Positions 33,586-42,566 of a DNA stretch of 64,000 nt are shown in pieces. Origin of the DNA: an uncultured Candidatus Melainabacteria bacterium. Its GTDB lineage: Bacteria > Cyanobacteriota > Vampirovibrionia > Gastranaerophilales > Gastranaerophilaceae. Within the stretch, counting starts at the first letter, position 1, and the number at the start of each line of letters is the position of its first letter. The notes beneath the pieces were generated by a model, which made no database searches, was not told the origin of the DNA, and saw only the letters and a program-made list of their open reading frames with translations. Location: the NCBI GenBank assembly GCA_934718085.1, contig CAKUZL010000003.1, forward strand, positions 62,001 through 126,000, in the 5' to 3' direction. Made by a program: the position numbers and the translations under genes.

Positions 33586-34416
33586 TTAAAAATTTTTCAG
33601 AGCATTTTTTGCGGCTTTTTTCATTGCCGAAAAGTCCGGGGTTACTCCCGTCCATATTTCAAAGGCTTTCAGCGCCTGCCAAACAAGCATGTCGAGCCCT
33701 TCCACCGTTTTTAATCCGCATTTTTCGGCGGCTTTGAGAAACTGCGTTTTTGCGGGATTATAAACGATATCGTATGCAACGGCGTTGTTTTCGGCAGTTG
33801 CAAAAAGTTTTTCGTCAACAGGTGTTTCGTCGACGAATTTTCCGTACATTCCGAGCGGAGTGGAGTTTACTATAAGGTCAAAGCCCGACAAATCGGTAAT
33901 TTGAGTCGTTACCGTAATTTTTACGCAGGGAAAATTATTCGTGACCTGATCTTTTAAAACATTGCCTCGTTCAAAATTTCTGACAAGCAAAGTCAAATGC
34001 GGTGTTTTTTTGTCTGCAAGTGCGGTTGCGGCGGCTTTTGCGGCACCTCCGTTTCCGATAATCAATGCATTTTCAAAATCTTTTTCGAGTCCTTTTTGAA
34101 ACCCGAAAATGTCGGTGTTAAAGCCCGACAAACTCCCGTCGGCGTTGATTTTTACCGTGTTGGTGCACCCTGCGGCGCGAACGTTATTGTCAATATCCTT
34201 CAAAAATTCCGTTACAGCGGTTTTGTGCGGAATTGTTACGTTAAATCCCGTAAAGCCTTGTTGTTTAAGGTTTTCTACGGTATTTTTCAAGTCGCCGGGT
34301 AAAACGTCAAAAACTTCGTATTTGCCGTCGATTTTCGTTTGAGAGAAGGCGGTTTCGTGAATTATTTTTGACAGAGAATGACCCGTCGGATGTCCCAAAA
34401 GTGCAGTTTTAATCAT
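33586..34416 (-). CDS. aroE: Shikimate dehydrogenase
   Basis: The 276-residue enzyme reduces 3-dehydroshikimate with NADPH. Features are the substrate site GHPTGHSLSKIIHETAF at residues 8-24, FNVTIPHKTAV near 58-68 with the catalytic Lys, the NADP motif IGNGGAAKAAATAL near 119-132, VNSTPLGMYG, and GLDMLVWQALKAFEIWTG near the end. It overlaps topA by eight bases and is the last gene of the dprA-topA-aroE run. Confidence 0.97.
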   Translation of the reverse strand: MIKTALLGHPTGHSLSKIIHETAFSQTKIDGKYEVFDVLPGDLKNTVENLKQQGFTGFNVTIPHKTAVTEFLKDIDNNVRAAGCTNTVKINADGSLSGFNTDIFGFQKGLEKDFENALIIGNGGAAKAAATALADKKTPHLTLLVRNFERGNVLKDQVTNNFPCVKITVTTQITDLSGFDLIVNSTPLGMYGKFVDETPVDEKLFATAENNAVAYDIVYNPAKTQFLKAAEKCGLKTVEGLDMLVWQALKAFEIWTGVTPDFSAMKKAAKNALKNF

Positions 34417-36673
34417 CTTTTAAACTCTTTGTGTACGAACAGTTTTCGTTTAAGCATTCCAAATGAGGGTTTTTCTTCGAAATTTTTTTGACCAGAACTC
34501 CGCCGCATTCGGGGCAACGTTCGGAAACGGGTTCGTTCCAGGAAACAAAATCGCATTTCGGGTATTTGTTGCAGCCGTAAAAAATTCTTCCGCGTTTTGA
34601 TTTTTTAACGACAACATCGCCGTCACACCCTTCTTTCGGGCATTTTACTCCGATTTTCTTTTGAATGCTTTTTCGCACTCCGCACGATTTACATTCCGTG
34701 TATTCGCCGTACGGCCCGACTTTTTTGACAAGATCTCCGCCGCATTGTTCGCATTTTTCGTCGAGCGGTTGTTCGGAAGGAACGCTTGTGTCGGCATTGA
34801 GCGGCATCATTGTTTTGCATTCCGGATATCCCGAGCATCCCAAAAATTGCGTTCCGAACCTGCTTGTCCTGACGACCATCGGTTTTCCGCAATTTGGGCA
34901 GGTTTTTCCCGAATCTATCACGACCTGTTTCATGTTTTCGCGCGCCGAATTGACCGTTTTTGTGAACGGTTCGTAAAAATCTTTTAAAACTTCGTTCCAA
35001 ACGGCTTTATTTTCGGCAATTTCATCGAGTTTTGCCTCCATTGACGCCGTAAAGTCATAGTCTACGATGTCTTTAAAATATTCGCATAACTGCCCCGATA
35101 CGGTTTTTCCGAGAAGGGTCGGTTTCAACGCTTTTTCAAATTTTTCGACGTAGCCTTTCGTTTGAATTTTCGAAATAATCGGCGCATACGTACTCGGGCG
35201 TCCGATTCCGTGTTCTTCCAGCGCTTTGACCAACGACGCTTCGCTGAATCTCGGCGGAGGTTGTGTGAAGTGCTGTTTCGGGTTGATTTTTTTGAGTTCC
35301 TGAACGGTTCCTTCTTTAAACTCCTGCATTTGCGAAAACGTTTCTTCTTCCTCGGAACTCGTGTAAACCTTCATAAAACCGTCAAAAAGCAACTTTGACG
35401 CACTTACCCTGAACATATAATCGCCCGCCGCAATTTCCGCCGAGGAAATTCTGATTTTTGCGGGTGCGCATTGCGAAGCCGTAAATTTTTCCCAAATCAG
35501 TTTATAAAGTCGGTATTGTTCGCTTGTAAGCTTTGACTTGACGCTTTCGGGCGTCCTTTCGATGTATGTCGGTCTGATGGCTTCGTGAGCGTCCTGAACC
35601 TGTTTTTTCTTGCCGGCTTTAACGTAATTGTTAGGCTTTTCGGGATAATATTCCGCGCCGAAATTTTGTAAAATAAAATCTTTTGCGGCAGCTTGTGCGT
35701 CGTCCGAAATTCTGACCGAATCGGTTCTCATGTAGGTTATAAGACCGACGGGACCCGACCCGAGGTCAATTCCTTCGTAAAGTTTTTGCGCTATCTGCAT
35801 TGTTTTTGAAACGCCGTAACCGAGCTTTGAGCTTGCTTCCCGCTGCAAAGTCGACGTTATGAACGGTGCCGTCGGATTTTTTGTCGTATCTTTTTTGCCG
35901 ACTTTGGCGACTTTATATTCCAAATCCTTTTGATTTAAGTATTCAAGCGCCTTATCGCATTCTTCTTTGTTTTTTATTTCAAGTTTTTTGTTCTTGTATT
36001 TTACCGCATCCGCAGTGTATTGTTTGCCTTCGTTTGTCAAATCCGCCGAAATTGTCCAGTATTCTTCGGGAACAAAAGCTTCAATCAAGGCTTCCCGCTC
36101 GCAAATCATTCTCAATGCGACGCTTTGGACTCTTCCCGCCGAAAGTCTGTTGTTTCTGAGCTTTTCCCACAAAACCGGACTGATTTTGTACCCTACGAGT
36201 CTGTCGAGAATTTGACGCGTTTGCTGAGCTTTAACTTTATCCAAATCAATGCTTCGCTTGTGTTCGACGGCTTCTTTTATGGCTTTCGGGGTAATTTCGT
36301 TGAAAACTATCCTTGAAATCTTTTCGTCCGGAACCTTCAAAACCTCGCGAACGTGCCACGCGATAGCCTCTCCTTCGCGGTCGGGGTCGCTTGCCAGAAA
36401 AACTTTGTCGCATTTTTCCGCCAAATCGTTCAATTTCTTTACAACAGCCCGTTTTTCGGGAATTACTTCAAAAGTCGGTTTAAAATTGTTTGCAACGTCA
36501 AATCCGAGTACTTTCGGGGGAAAATCCCTGATGTGCCCGTAACTTGCTTCAATTTGATAGTCGCTCCCCAAAATTTTTCCGATGGTTTTTGTTTTGGCGG
36601 GAGACTCCACTATTACCAATGTTTTCGATGATTTTTTCGTTTTTGTCGTTGTTTTTTTTGCCGCTGTTGCCAT
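34409..36673 (-). CDS. topA: DNA topoisomerase I
   Basis: The 754-residue type IA topoisomerase begins with a Lys/Thr-rich tail of about 18 residues, then the TOPRIM domain VESPAKTKTIGKILG with DPDREGEAIAWH. The catalytic Tyr lies in GLITYMRTDSVRIS, and HEAIRPT and GIGRPSTYAPI follow. Three C-terminal four-Cys zinc ribbons are visible (CPNCGKPMV, CEQCGGDLV and CPECGGVLV units, with a fourth partial KCPKEGCDG unit). It lies five bases downstream of dprA. Confidence 0.97.
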   Translation of the reverse strand: MATAAKKTTTKTKKSSKTLVIVESPAKTKTIGKILGSDYQIEASYGHIRDFPPKVLGFDVANNFKPTFEVIPEKRAVVKKLNDLAEKCDKVFLASDPDREGEAIAWHVREVLKVPDEKISRIVFNEITPKAIKEAVEHKRSIDLDKVKAQQTRQILDRLVGYKISPVLWEKLRNNRLSAGRVQSVALRMICEREALIEAFVPEEYWTISADLTNEGKQYTADAVKYKNKKLEIKNKEECDKALEYLNQKDLEYKVAKVGKKDTTKNPTAPFITSTLQREASSKLGYGVSKTMQIAQKLYEGIDLGSGPVGLITYMRTDSVRISDDAQAAAKDFILQNFGAEYYPEKPNNYVKAGKKKQVQDAHEAIRPTYIERTPESVKSKLTSEQYRLYKLIWEKFTASQCAPAKIRISSAEIAAGDYMFRVSASKLLFDGFMKVYTSSEEEETFSQMQEFKEGTVQELKKINPKQHFTQPPPRFSEASLVKALEEHGIGRPSTYAPIISKIQTKGYVEKFEKALKPTLLGKTVSGQLCEYFKDIVDYDFTASMEAKLDEIAENKAVWNEVLKDFYEPFTKTVNSARENMKQVVIDSGKTCPNCGKPMVVRTSRFGTQFLGCSGYPECKTMMPLNADTSVPSEQPLDEKCEQCGGDLVKKVGPYGEYTECKSCGVRKSIQKKIGVKCPKEGCDGDVVVKKSKRGRIFYGCNKYPKCDFVSWNEPVSERCPECGGVLVKKISKKNPHLECLNENCSYTKSLKDD

Positions 36674-36678
36674 AATGT

Positions 36679-37782
36679 TTATTCCGCTCTGTATGCCGCG
36701 CCTTCCGTTTGTGTTATTAACCCTTCAAGTTCAAGCTTTGTTAATATTATCATTAAATCCGTCGATTTCAAGTCCGTTCGCATCGCAATTTCGTCGAGAG
36801 TAAGCGTATCGCGCCGTATCACGTCCAAAACGGCTTTTTCGGGAGAGTCTTCCTCGTACTCGCAATCGGGTTGTTCGGAGGATTCTGCGCCTTTTACGTC
36901 TATTGACCAGCCGTTTGCGTTTAATATATCGGAACTTTCCGTAACTATACCCGCGCCTTCCTTCAAAAGCTTGTATATGCCTGCCGTGTTGGGGTTCGTT
37001 ACAGGTCCCGGAATACAAAGGAGTTCTCGGTTATACTCAAGACACAATCGTGCACTGATAAGCGCACCGCTGTTTAATCCCGCCTCCGCAACCAGCGTGG
37101 AGTTTGACATTCCCGTAACGATTCTGTTCCTTTGCGGAAACTGAAACGGCATGGGAATGACCTCGGGAAAATATTCCGTCAAAACAAGTCCGCCCGACCG
37201 GATTATTTCGTTGAACAACGGAACGTTTCTCGGCGGATAAATATTGTCAAATCCCGCTCCGAGTACGGCAATCGTCGGCATGTTATATTTAAGGGCCGCT
37301 TTGTGTGCGACGGTGTCTATGCCCGCCGCCATGCCCGAAACAATACAAAGATCGCTGTCTTCGAAGTCCGATAAAATTTTGGTCAATAAAGACGAAGCCG
37401 CGGTACTTGCTTTTCTCGAGCCTACAACCGCAAGTTTTCTCGGTAATTTAAGAAGGTCGGTGTTACCTTCGTAAAAAAGTAACCCCGGCGGATCGGGAAT
37501 GTTCCTGAGCAACTCGGGATAAATTTCGTCTTCGTATGTGAAGAACTTAAGATTTTTCTTTTTAATATCGTCCAAAACCGCATTAGGATTGATTTTATTC
37601 CTTCGTTTCAAAAAGTTGTTTGCTTTTGTTTCGGATAAAAATTCATACAGCAAAAGCTCGGATAAATCGGCTTTCCAAACTTTGTCGATTCCTCCGAGTC
37701 TTTCACATAAAAATTTTATGCAAGCTTTATCAAACGTGCGTTCCAACGCAAATGCCGCTCGATATTTTTCCGTGTCGTTCAT
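36679..37782 (-). CDS. dprA: DNA-protecting protein DprA
   Basis: The 367-residue protein loads RecA onto incoming single-stranded DNA during transformation. It has the Rossmann-like core with LAVVGSRKAS near 113-122, SGMAAGIDTVAHKAAL near 145-160, VLGAGFDNIYP, PFQFPQRNRIVTGMS near 213-227 and GALISARLCLEYNRELLCIPG. A C-terminal winged-helix domain follows (LTLDEIAMRTDLKSTDLMIIL). The start is coupled to the stop of a small gene two bases upstream. It suggests that natural transformation or its remnants exist. Confidence 0.95.
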   Translation of the reverse strand: MNDTEKYRAAFALERTFDKACIKFLCERLGGIDKVWKADLSELLLYEFLSETKANNFLKRRNKINPNAVLDDIKKKNLKFFTYEDEIYPELLRNIPDPPGLLFYEGNTDLLKLPRKLAVVGSRKASTAASSLLTKILSDFEDSDLCIVSGMAAGIDTVAHKAALKYNMPTIAVLGAGFDNIYPPRNVPLFNEIIRSGGLVLTEYFPEVIPMPFQFPQRNRIVTGMSNSTLVAEAGLNSGALISARLCLEYNRELLCIPGPVTNPNTAGIYKLLKEGAGIVTESSDILNANGWSIDVKGAESSEQPDCEYEEDSPEKAVLDVIRRDTLTLDEIAMRTDLKSTDLMIILTKLELEGLITQTEGAAYRAE

Positions 37783-37784
37783 AC

Positions 37785-38006
37785 CTAAACAATAACGTTA
37801 AGTTTTTTTGCGTTCTTGCCGTTGCCTGCAAGTTTTTCGTACGCATCTTTATAGTACGCAGCCAATCTGCATGCCATATCATACTTTTGTTCCATTAATT
37901 CGTTCTTTACGGCAGGTGCATTTTTTGCCGAACTGCCAATCTCTCTCAAACTTTTTGTCGTAGGTGCCGCTTTAAAGCTCGGACCCGAAACAGGTTTTAA
38001 ATTCAT
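37785..38006 (-). CDS. Small protein upstream of dprA, unknown
   Basis: The 73-residue protein has an Ala/Lys/Ser-rich flexible N-terminal half and a helical C-terminal half (ELMEQKYDMACRLAAYYKDAYEKLAGNG). GGGGA precedes the ATG. A TTGAAA-17-TAGATT promoter lies at 38043-38071 on the minus strand. Only two bases separate it from dprA, so the two are probably coupled. No family is recognised. Confidence 0.7.
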   Translation of the reverse strand: MNLKPVSGPSFKAAPTTKSLREIGSSAKNAPAVKNELMEQKYDMACRLAAYYKDAYEKLAGNGKNAKKLNVIV

Positions 38007-38090
38007 AACATCCCCGCATGATTTTACTGTAATAACAAATTTAATCTAGCACATAATTTTTCTTTTTTCAAGTCCTCTTTATAATATATT

Positions 38091-38756
38091 TTAAACTATA
38101 CCTTCTTTTAATGCTTTCACCGCAGCTTGAGTTCTGTCGTCAACAACCAATTTTTGAATGATGTTGCAAACGTGAGCTTTTGCCGTATGTTCGCTGATAC
38201 TGAGTATTTTGGCTATATCGTTGTTTGATTTCCCGTCAACGACCAGTTTTAAAACTTCGTATTCGCGTTCGGTTAAATCGGCATGCTGAGAGCGAAAAGC
38301 GGCTCTTCCCGTTTGTTTCTTCGGAAGCACCGTTCCTCCTTTATCGCGAATAAGCGGCACTATGTGGGGGTCAAGCCAGACTGCGCCTTGTTTTACAGAT
38401 TTTATTATCATTTTTAAAATTTCGGTATTTACATCTTTCATAACATACGCATATATCCCTAAAGCAAGCGCAGCTTTGATTTCCGCCTCGTCTGAGTGCG
38501 ATGTCAAAATAATAATTTTCGTTTGCGGCAACCTTTCGAGAATGGTCTTTGATGCCTTAATCCCGCTTATATCGGGTAATCCGATATCCATAAGAATAAT
38601 CTCGGGGTTGGCGGACATTGCCTTTTCTATCGCCTCTTTGCCCGTTGCAGCCTCTGCACACACCTTAAACATTCCGTCTTCTTCAAGCAAAAATTTCATT
38701 CCGAGCCGCATTAACTTGTGGTCTTCAGCTAACATTACTTTTATTGCATTTTCCAT
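38091..38756 (-). CDS. NarL/FixJ-type response regulator
   Basis: The 221-residue protein has a receiver domain with E11-D12, the phosphoacceptor D57 (LMDIGLP), T85 and K107. A linker follows and then a LuxR-type helix-turn-helix at about 163-217 (LTEREYEVLKLVVDGKSNNDIAKILSISEHTAKAHV). It is therefore a complete DNA-binding regulator controlled by phosphorylation. No histidine kinase is adjacent. A perfect 20-base palindrome lies about 50 bases upstream of its start in an unusually long intergenic region. Confidence 0.95.
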   Translation of the reverse strand: MENAIKVMLAEDHKLMRLGMKFLLEEDGMFKVCAEAATGKEAIEKAMSANPEIILMDIGLPDISGIKASKTILERLPQTKIIILTSHSDEAEIKAALALGIYAYVMKDVNTEILKMIIKSVKQGAVWLDPHIVPLIRDKGGTVLPKKQTGRAAFRSQHADLTEREYEVLKLVVDGKSNNDIAKILSISEHTAKAHVCNIIQKLVVDDRTQAAVKALKEGIV

Positions 38757-39243
38757 TTTATTTTCCTCTCGTTTAAAATATATTTAAATTTTTTCCCTCT
38801 TTAAACCTCCGAAAAAATTTTTTCGGAATTATTTCAACACGATTTAAAAAATTATTTTTTATAAAAAATAAAAAAAGAAAAATTTTTTACACATTAACAA
38901 TATTTCTATTCGAAATATAAAGATAACACCATATCAAAAACAAAATAAAATATCACTACATATCTAATCGACATACAATGATAAATAGATAAAGTCATAG
39001 AGTGGTTATCATTTTATATCGTATAGATTTATATTGATAATCATTTGATAATTTATCTTAAAAAATGTACAAATTATTTTTTAATATTATTTTGTCAGAG
39101 TTTGCATGCATTAGTGCTCCGGCTCGTTATCGAGAATTAATTAAAAATCGGTAAGTTGTGTATGTATCGGAGTTTTTCAAAACGGCATGCCTGCCCGTAA
39201 TGTACTCCCTTCATTTTTGATTTACAATTGTTTCGGAGGGATT
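38757..39243. other. 487-base AT-rich intergenic region with palindrome and GATAA cluster
   Basis: The region between the response regulator and the MnmC-like gene contains no credible gene. It holds a perfect palindrome (38808-38827), long A/T tracts (38840-38890), seven GATAA cores on either strand between 38930 and 39060, and a tandem pair of TTGATAAT at 39034 and 39045, eleven bases apart. It may carry the promoters and operators of both divergent genes. Confidence 0.5.
38808..38827. repeat. Perfect 20-base palindrome
   Basis: The half-site TCCGAAAAAA is followed directly by its reverse complement. It lies 52 bases upstream of the response regulator start. It could be an operator or, less likely, a terminator-like hairpin; it lacks a loop. 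Confidence 0.6.
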
Positions 39244-40305
39244 ATGTTTGATAATTTTCGCTTTTTTTTGACGGATGACGGCTCTGTCGGGCTTTATAAT
39301 TTTGATGTCGAAGATATTTATCATTCGCGCACCGGCGCGTATACCGAGGCTAAACAAAAATTTCTCGAGGCTTCGGGATTTGAAAATTTTACACCCGTAA
39401 ATAAAACAGTAAAGCTTTTCGACATTTGTACAGGTATCGGATACAATATCAAAACGGCAATCGAGTCCGCAATAAAAAAAGGGTTATCTCTCGAAATCGA
39501 TTCTTTCGAACTTGATAAATCTGTTGTTTTTCTCTCGCCGTTTATTAAAGACGGTATTGTATCACCGGTTCCTGATTTTGTGATTTTAAAAAATCTTCTT
39601 GAAAGATTCCCTGAATATTCCGAATTTCTTGAGCAAAATATTGAGTTTTTAAACAAAATTGCACAGTCGTTTTTAAGACGCGATATGCTCCCGATTATTC
39701 AATTTTTGATATCATCACCCGATAAATCCTTTCCTCGTCTCTTAGAGTACGTGCATTTACATAATATATATTATCATAATATATCGGACAGCATGAAAAA
39801 CGGTTTGAAACCCTTTGATTTTGACAATGTAAAAATCAACTTTCATATCGGCGATGCAAGAAAAACTCTGCCCATGGTTCAAACTTGTCCTGATTTTGTT
39901 TTTCACGACGGATTTACTCCATCAAAACAGCCGGTTTTATGGTCGTATGACTTTTTGAACGTTATAAGATCGAAAATGAAACCGAGTTCGGTTTTTGCAA
40001 CATATTCAAATACGTTGTCGGTTCGCTCGGCGTTGAAAAACCTCGGATTCTGTCTCGGAAAAACCGTTATCGACGGAAAGCAGTTCGGAACTGTCGCTTC
40101 ACTTAATGCCGATAAAATTGCTAACCCTCTTGACGATTTCGATTGCGGGTTGCTCGAAACCAAAACGGCAATAAATTTTCGCGACGAAACTTTATCCGCT
40201 TCGTCCGATGAAATTTTGTTAAGATATAACACCGAATACGAAAACAGTGATAAAATCAGTGCAGGAAAGTACAAAAAATTGAACGGTTATCATGCTGAAA
40301 TTTGA
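39244..40305 (+). CDS. MnmC-type tRNA methyltransferase (stand-alone methyltransferase domain)
   Basis: I place the start at the ATG at 39244 (353 residues), behind GGAGGG. The protein matches the methyltransferase half of MnmC (MnmD-like): FFLTDDGSVGLYN and DIYHSRTGAYTEA at residues 8-35, SAM-binding DICTGIGYN at 60-68, and the family motif HDGFTPSKQPVLWS. In the full enzyme this domain makes mnm5s2U at tRNA position 34, after an FAD-dependent domain has removed a carboxymethyl group. That FAD domain is absent here, but the next gene, which overlaps by 14 bases, encodes an FAD oxidoreductase. Confidence 0.8.
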   Translation: MFDNFRFFLTDDGSVGLYNFDVEDIYHSRTGAYTEAKQKFLEASGFENFTPVNKTVKLFDICTGIGYNIKTAIESAIKKGLSLEIDSFELDKSVVFLSPFIKDGIVSPVPDFVILKNLLERFPEYSEFLEQNIEFLNKIAQSFLRRDMLPIIQFLISSPDKSFPRLLEYVHLHNIYYHNISDSMKNGLKPFDFDNVKINFHIGDARKTLPMVQTCPDFVFHDGFTPSKQPVLWSYDFLNVIRSKMKPSSVFATYSNTLSVRSALKNLGFCLGKTVIDGKQFGTVASLNADKIANPLDDFDCGLLETKTAINFRDETLSASSDEILLRYNTEYENSDKISAGKYKKLNGYHAEI

Positions 40306-41530
40306 TTTAACGGTAGTCGGCGGTGGTGCGGCGGGGCTTGCGTGCGCTTACATCGCGGCAAAACACGGATTGAAAACTTTGCTTGTCGAAAAACAATTGT
40401 TTTTGGGCGGGTTGATGACACTCGGGCAGGTAATTCCCGTAATGAAAACCTGCGACGAAGGCATAAACGTTGAGTTTTACCGCGACTTAATCAAATTTAT
40501 GCGTGATAAAAAAGCTCAAATTACTTACTGTGACAGTAATGAAGGCTGGTTTAATCCGGAGTTGCTCAAAATTTATCTTCCGCTTATGCTGAAATCGGTC
40601 GGGGTAAAAATTCTATCCGACTCAAAAATTGTTAAAATAAACGAAGGACATAAATGCAAAGTTCTTTCGAGAGGTTTATCGGTATATTTCGAAACGAATT
40701 ATTTTGTAGACGCTACAGGTAACGGAAATTTTTCTTGTGAATTTTTCGGAAAAATTTTTTTACCGAAAGAAAATTTTTCTCAGGCAGAATCGCTGAGATT
40801 TATTTTGGGCGGAATAAATTCGAAAAAATTTGTCGACTTTTTGAAAAATTCAGACGATAACGGCGATATTTCGACATTTTGCAATGTCGACGGCGACATT
40901 TATTTTTCGACTTCGTACACACGAAATTCCGAAAAATCAAAGGTTTTAAAGCCCTTATTCGAAAAAGCGGTTGCGGGAAAAGTCTTAAAACCCTCCGATA
41001 GCGAGTATTTTCAGATGTTTTCGGTGCCAAAAATGCCGGGGTGCGTATCGTTCAATTGTCCTCGAATTTACCCCGGGAATACGCCTTTTGACCGTGCCGA
41101 AGCTTACATTGCGGGAGGAGAGCAAATTCTACGTTATATTGATTTTTGTAAAGATTTTTTACCGGGGTTCGAAAACTGCTTTTTATCGTCGATTGCAACG
41201 GTTCCCGGGCTAAGAGAAGAATCAAGAGTTCAGTGCGAGCATGTTTTTTCGGAAGACGACATTTTATCGGATAAAATTCCCGAAAACCCCGCTTTTGCGT
41301 CGGATTATCCGTTTGATATTCACGGTAAAAAAAACGTTCTCGAGAAGTCGAAAAATTCGATATGGTACATGCCTTTTGATACGCTTCGTTGTACCGAAAA
41401 TCTGTTCGTTGTCGGAAGGTGCATGAGCGCGACGCTGAAAGCTCATTCCGCTGCAAGAACCCAGAAAAATTGCTTTTCGGCAGGCGAGTCGGTTGCAAAG
41501 TATTTAATAAAATTAAAAAAACTCGGCTGA
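40292..41530 (+). CDS. FAD-dependent oxidoreductase (FAD_oxidored type) overlapping the MnmC-like gene
   Basis: The 412-residue flavoprotein begins with a Rossmann motif VVGGGAAGLACAYIAAKHG at residues 8-26, followed by VEKQLFLGGLMTLGQVIP, the pattern of the PF12831 family rather than the DAO-type fold of the MnmC oxidase domain. FVDATGNG near 143 and a C-terminal NLFVVGRCMSATLKAHSAART complete the FAD site. It starts within the methyltransferase gene. A joint role in tRNA wobble modification is an inference from this overlap; an unrelated substrate is possible. Confidence 0.8.
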   Translation: MLKFDLTVVGGGAAGLACAYIAAKHGLKTLLVEKQLFLGGLMTLGQVIPVMKTCDEGINVEFYRDLIKFMRDKKAQITYCDSNEGWFNPELLKIYLPLMLKSVGVKILSDSKIVKINEGHKCKVLSRGLSVYFETNYFVDATGNGNFSCEFFGKIFLPKENFSQAESLRFILGGINSKKFVDFLKNSDDNGDISTFCNVDGDIYFSTSYTRNSEKSKVLKPLFEKAVAGKVLKPSDSEYFQMFSVPKMPGCVSFNCPRIYPGNTPFDRAEAYIAGGEQILRYIDFCKDFLPGFENCFLSSIATVPGLREESRVQCEHVFSEDDILSDKIPENPAFASDYPFDIHGKKNVLEKSKNSIWYMPFDTLRCTENLFVVGRCMSATLKAHSAARTQKNCFSAGESVAKYLIKLKKLG

Positions 41531-41541
41531 TTTTTTGTTTT

Positions 41542-41550
41542 TGTTATAAT
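41542..41550 (+). promoter_or_regulatory. Extended -10 box upstream of the activase gene
   Basis: TGTTATAAT matches the TGnTATAAT extended -10 form, 30 bases before the start codon; no clear -35 box is seen. Confidence 0.45.
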
Positions 41551-41579
41551 AATATTGATATTAAAAAGAGGCTGATATA

Positions 41580-42566
41580 ATGACTGATATTTATTTGGGT
41601 ATAGACGTAGGCTCGGTCACGACGAAGCTTGCGGCAATCGACACCGAAGGCAAATGCCTTGACTGTTTTATGATAAGAACTTCGGGACAGCCCGTAAAAG
41701 CGGTTCAAACGGGCTTAAACGGTTTGTTCGGACAGGCAAAGACCGAATATAATGTTCTCGGAGTCGGAACGACCGGTTCGGGCCGTTCTCTTGCGGGTGC
41801 GCTTGTCGGGGCGGATATCGTGAAAAACGAAATTACCGCACACGCCGTTGCAGCGGGTACTTACGTTCCCGGTGTTCAAACCATTCTCGAAATCGGCGGG
41901 CAAGACTCGAAAATTATTATATTGCGAGACGGTATCGTAACCGATTTTGCAATGAACACCGTTTGTGCGGCGGGTACGGGAAGTTTTCTCGACCAGCAGT
42001 CCTCACGTTTGAACGTACCAATTCAAGATTTCGGAGATTTGGCGTTAAAATCGACTTCGCCCGCAAGAATCGCCGGACGTTGCGGTGTTTTTGCGGAAAG
42101 CGACCTTATTCACAAACAACAACTCGGATATCCCCGTGAAGACTTACTTTACGGACTTTGTCTCGCGTTGGTCAGAAACTACCTCAGCAACCTGGCTTTA
42201 GGCAAAGAAATCTTGCCGATTGTGTCGTTCCAGGGCGGTGTCGCGACAAACAAAGGCATGGTTAAGGCGTTTGAGGAAACTCTCGGCATGGAAATCGTCG
42301 TTCCCGAAAATCACCAAAACATGGGGGCAATCGGTGCCGCGCTTCTTGCGATGGAAAATCATCAATACACGGGTGCTCCGACGAAGTTTAAGGGCAGTTG
42401 CGTCGGAGATATGGTGTTTCACTCCAAAACGACTCAGTGCAACGGGTGCTCGAACAATTGCGAAATCATCACGATTACGCAGGAAGATCCCGAAGATTCT
42501 TCGAAAAAGAAAATCATCGCACGTTGGGGCGGCACTTGCGGCAAATGGGATTTAGCCGCCGATTAG
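41580..42566 (+). CDS. CoA-dehydratase activase-type ATPase (BcrA/BadF/HgdC family), single domain
   Basis: The 328-residue protein has the ASKHA ATPase motifs GIDVGSVTTK at 7-16, GVGTTGSGR at 61-69 and EIGGQDSK at 104-111. Both cysteines that hold the bridging [4Fe-4S] cluster in HgdC-type activases are present: C129 in CAAGTGSF and C168 in GRCGVFAESD. Beyond residue 270 it has an additional CNGCSNNC cluster (C287, C290, C294) and GGTCGKW (C320), normally found in much larger multi-domain relatives. No dehydratase subunits are adjacent. The 3' end overlaps ccdA by 15 bases in convergent orientation. Confidence 0.85.
   Translation: MTDIYLGIDVGSVTTKLAAIDTEGKCLDCFMIRTSGQPVKAVQTGLNGLFGQAKTEYNVLGVGTTGSGRSLAGALVGADIVKNEITAHAVAAGTYVPGVQTILEIGGQDSKIIILRDGIVTDFAMNTVCAAGTGSFLDQQSSRLNVPIQDFGDLALKSTSPARIAGRCGVFAESDLIHKQQLGYPREDLLYGLCLALVRNYLSNLALGKEILPIVSFQGGVATNKGMVKAFEETLGMEIVVPENHQNMGAIGAALLAMENHQYTGAPTKFKGSCVGDMVFHSKTTQCNGCSNNCEIITITQEDPEDSSKKKIIARWGGTCGKWDLAAD

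Noticed and set aside
39030..39055. Fur box
   Set aside because: GATAAT repeats are present but the arrangement is a direct repeat, not the inverted 19-base Fur consensus; kept only as an unassigned operator-like cluster.
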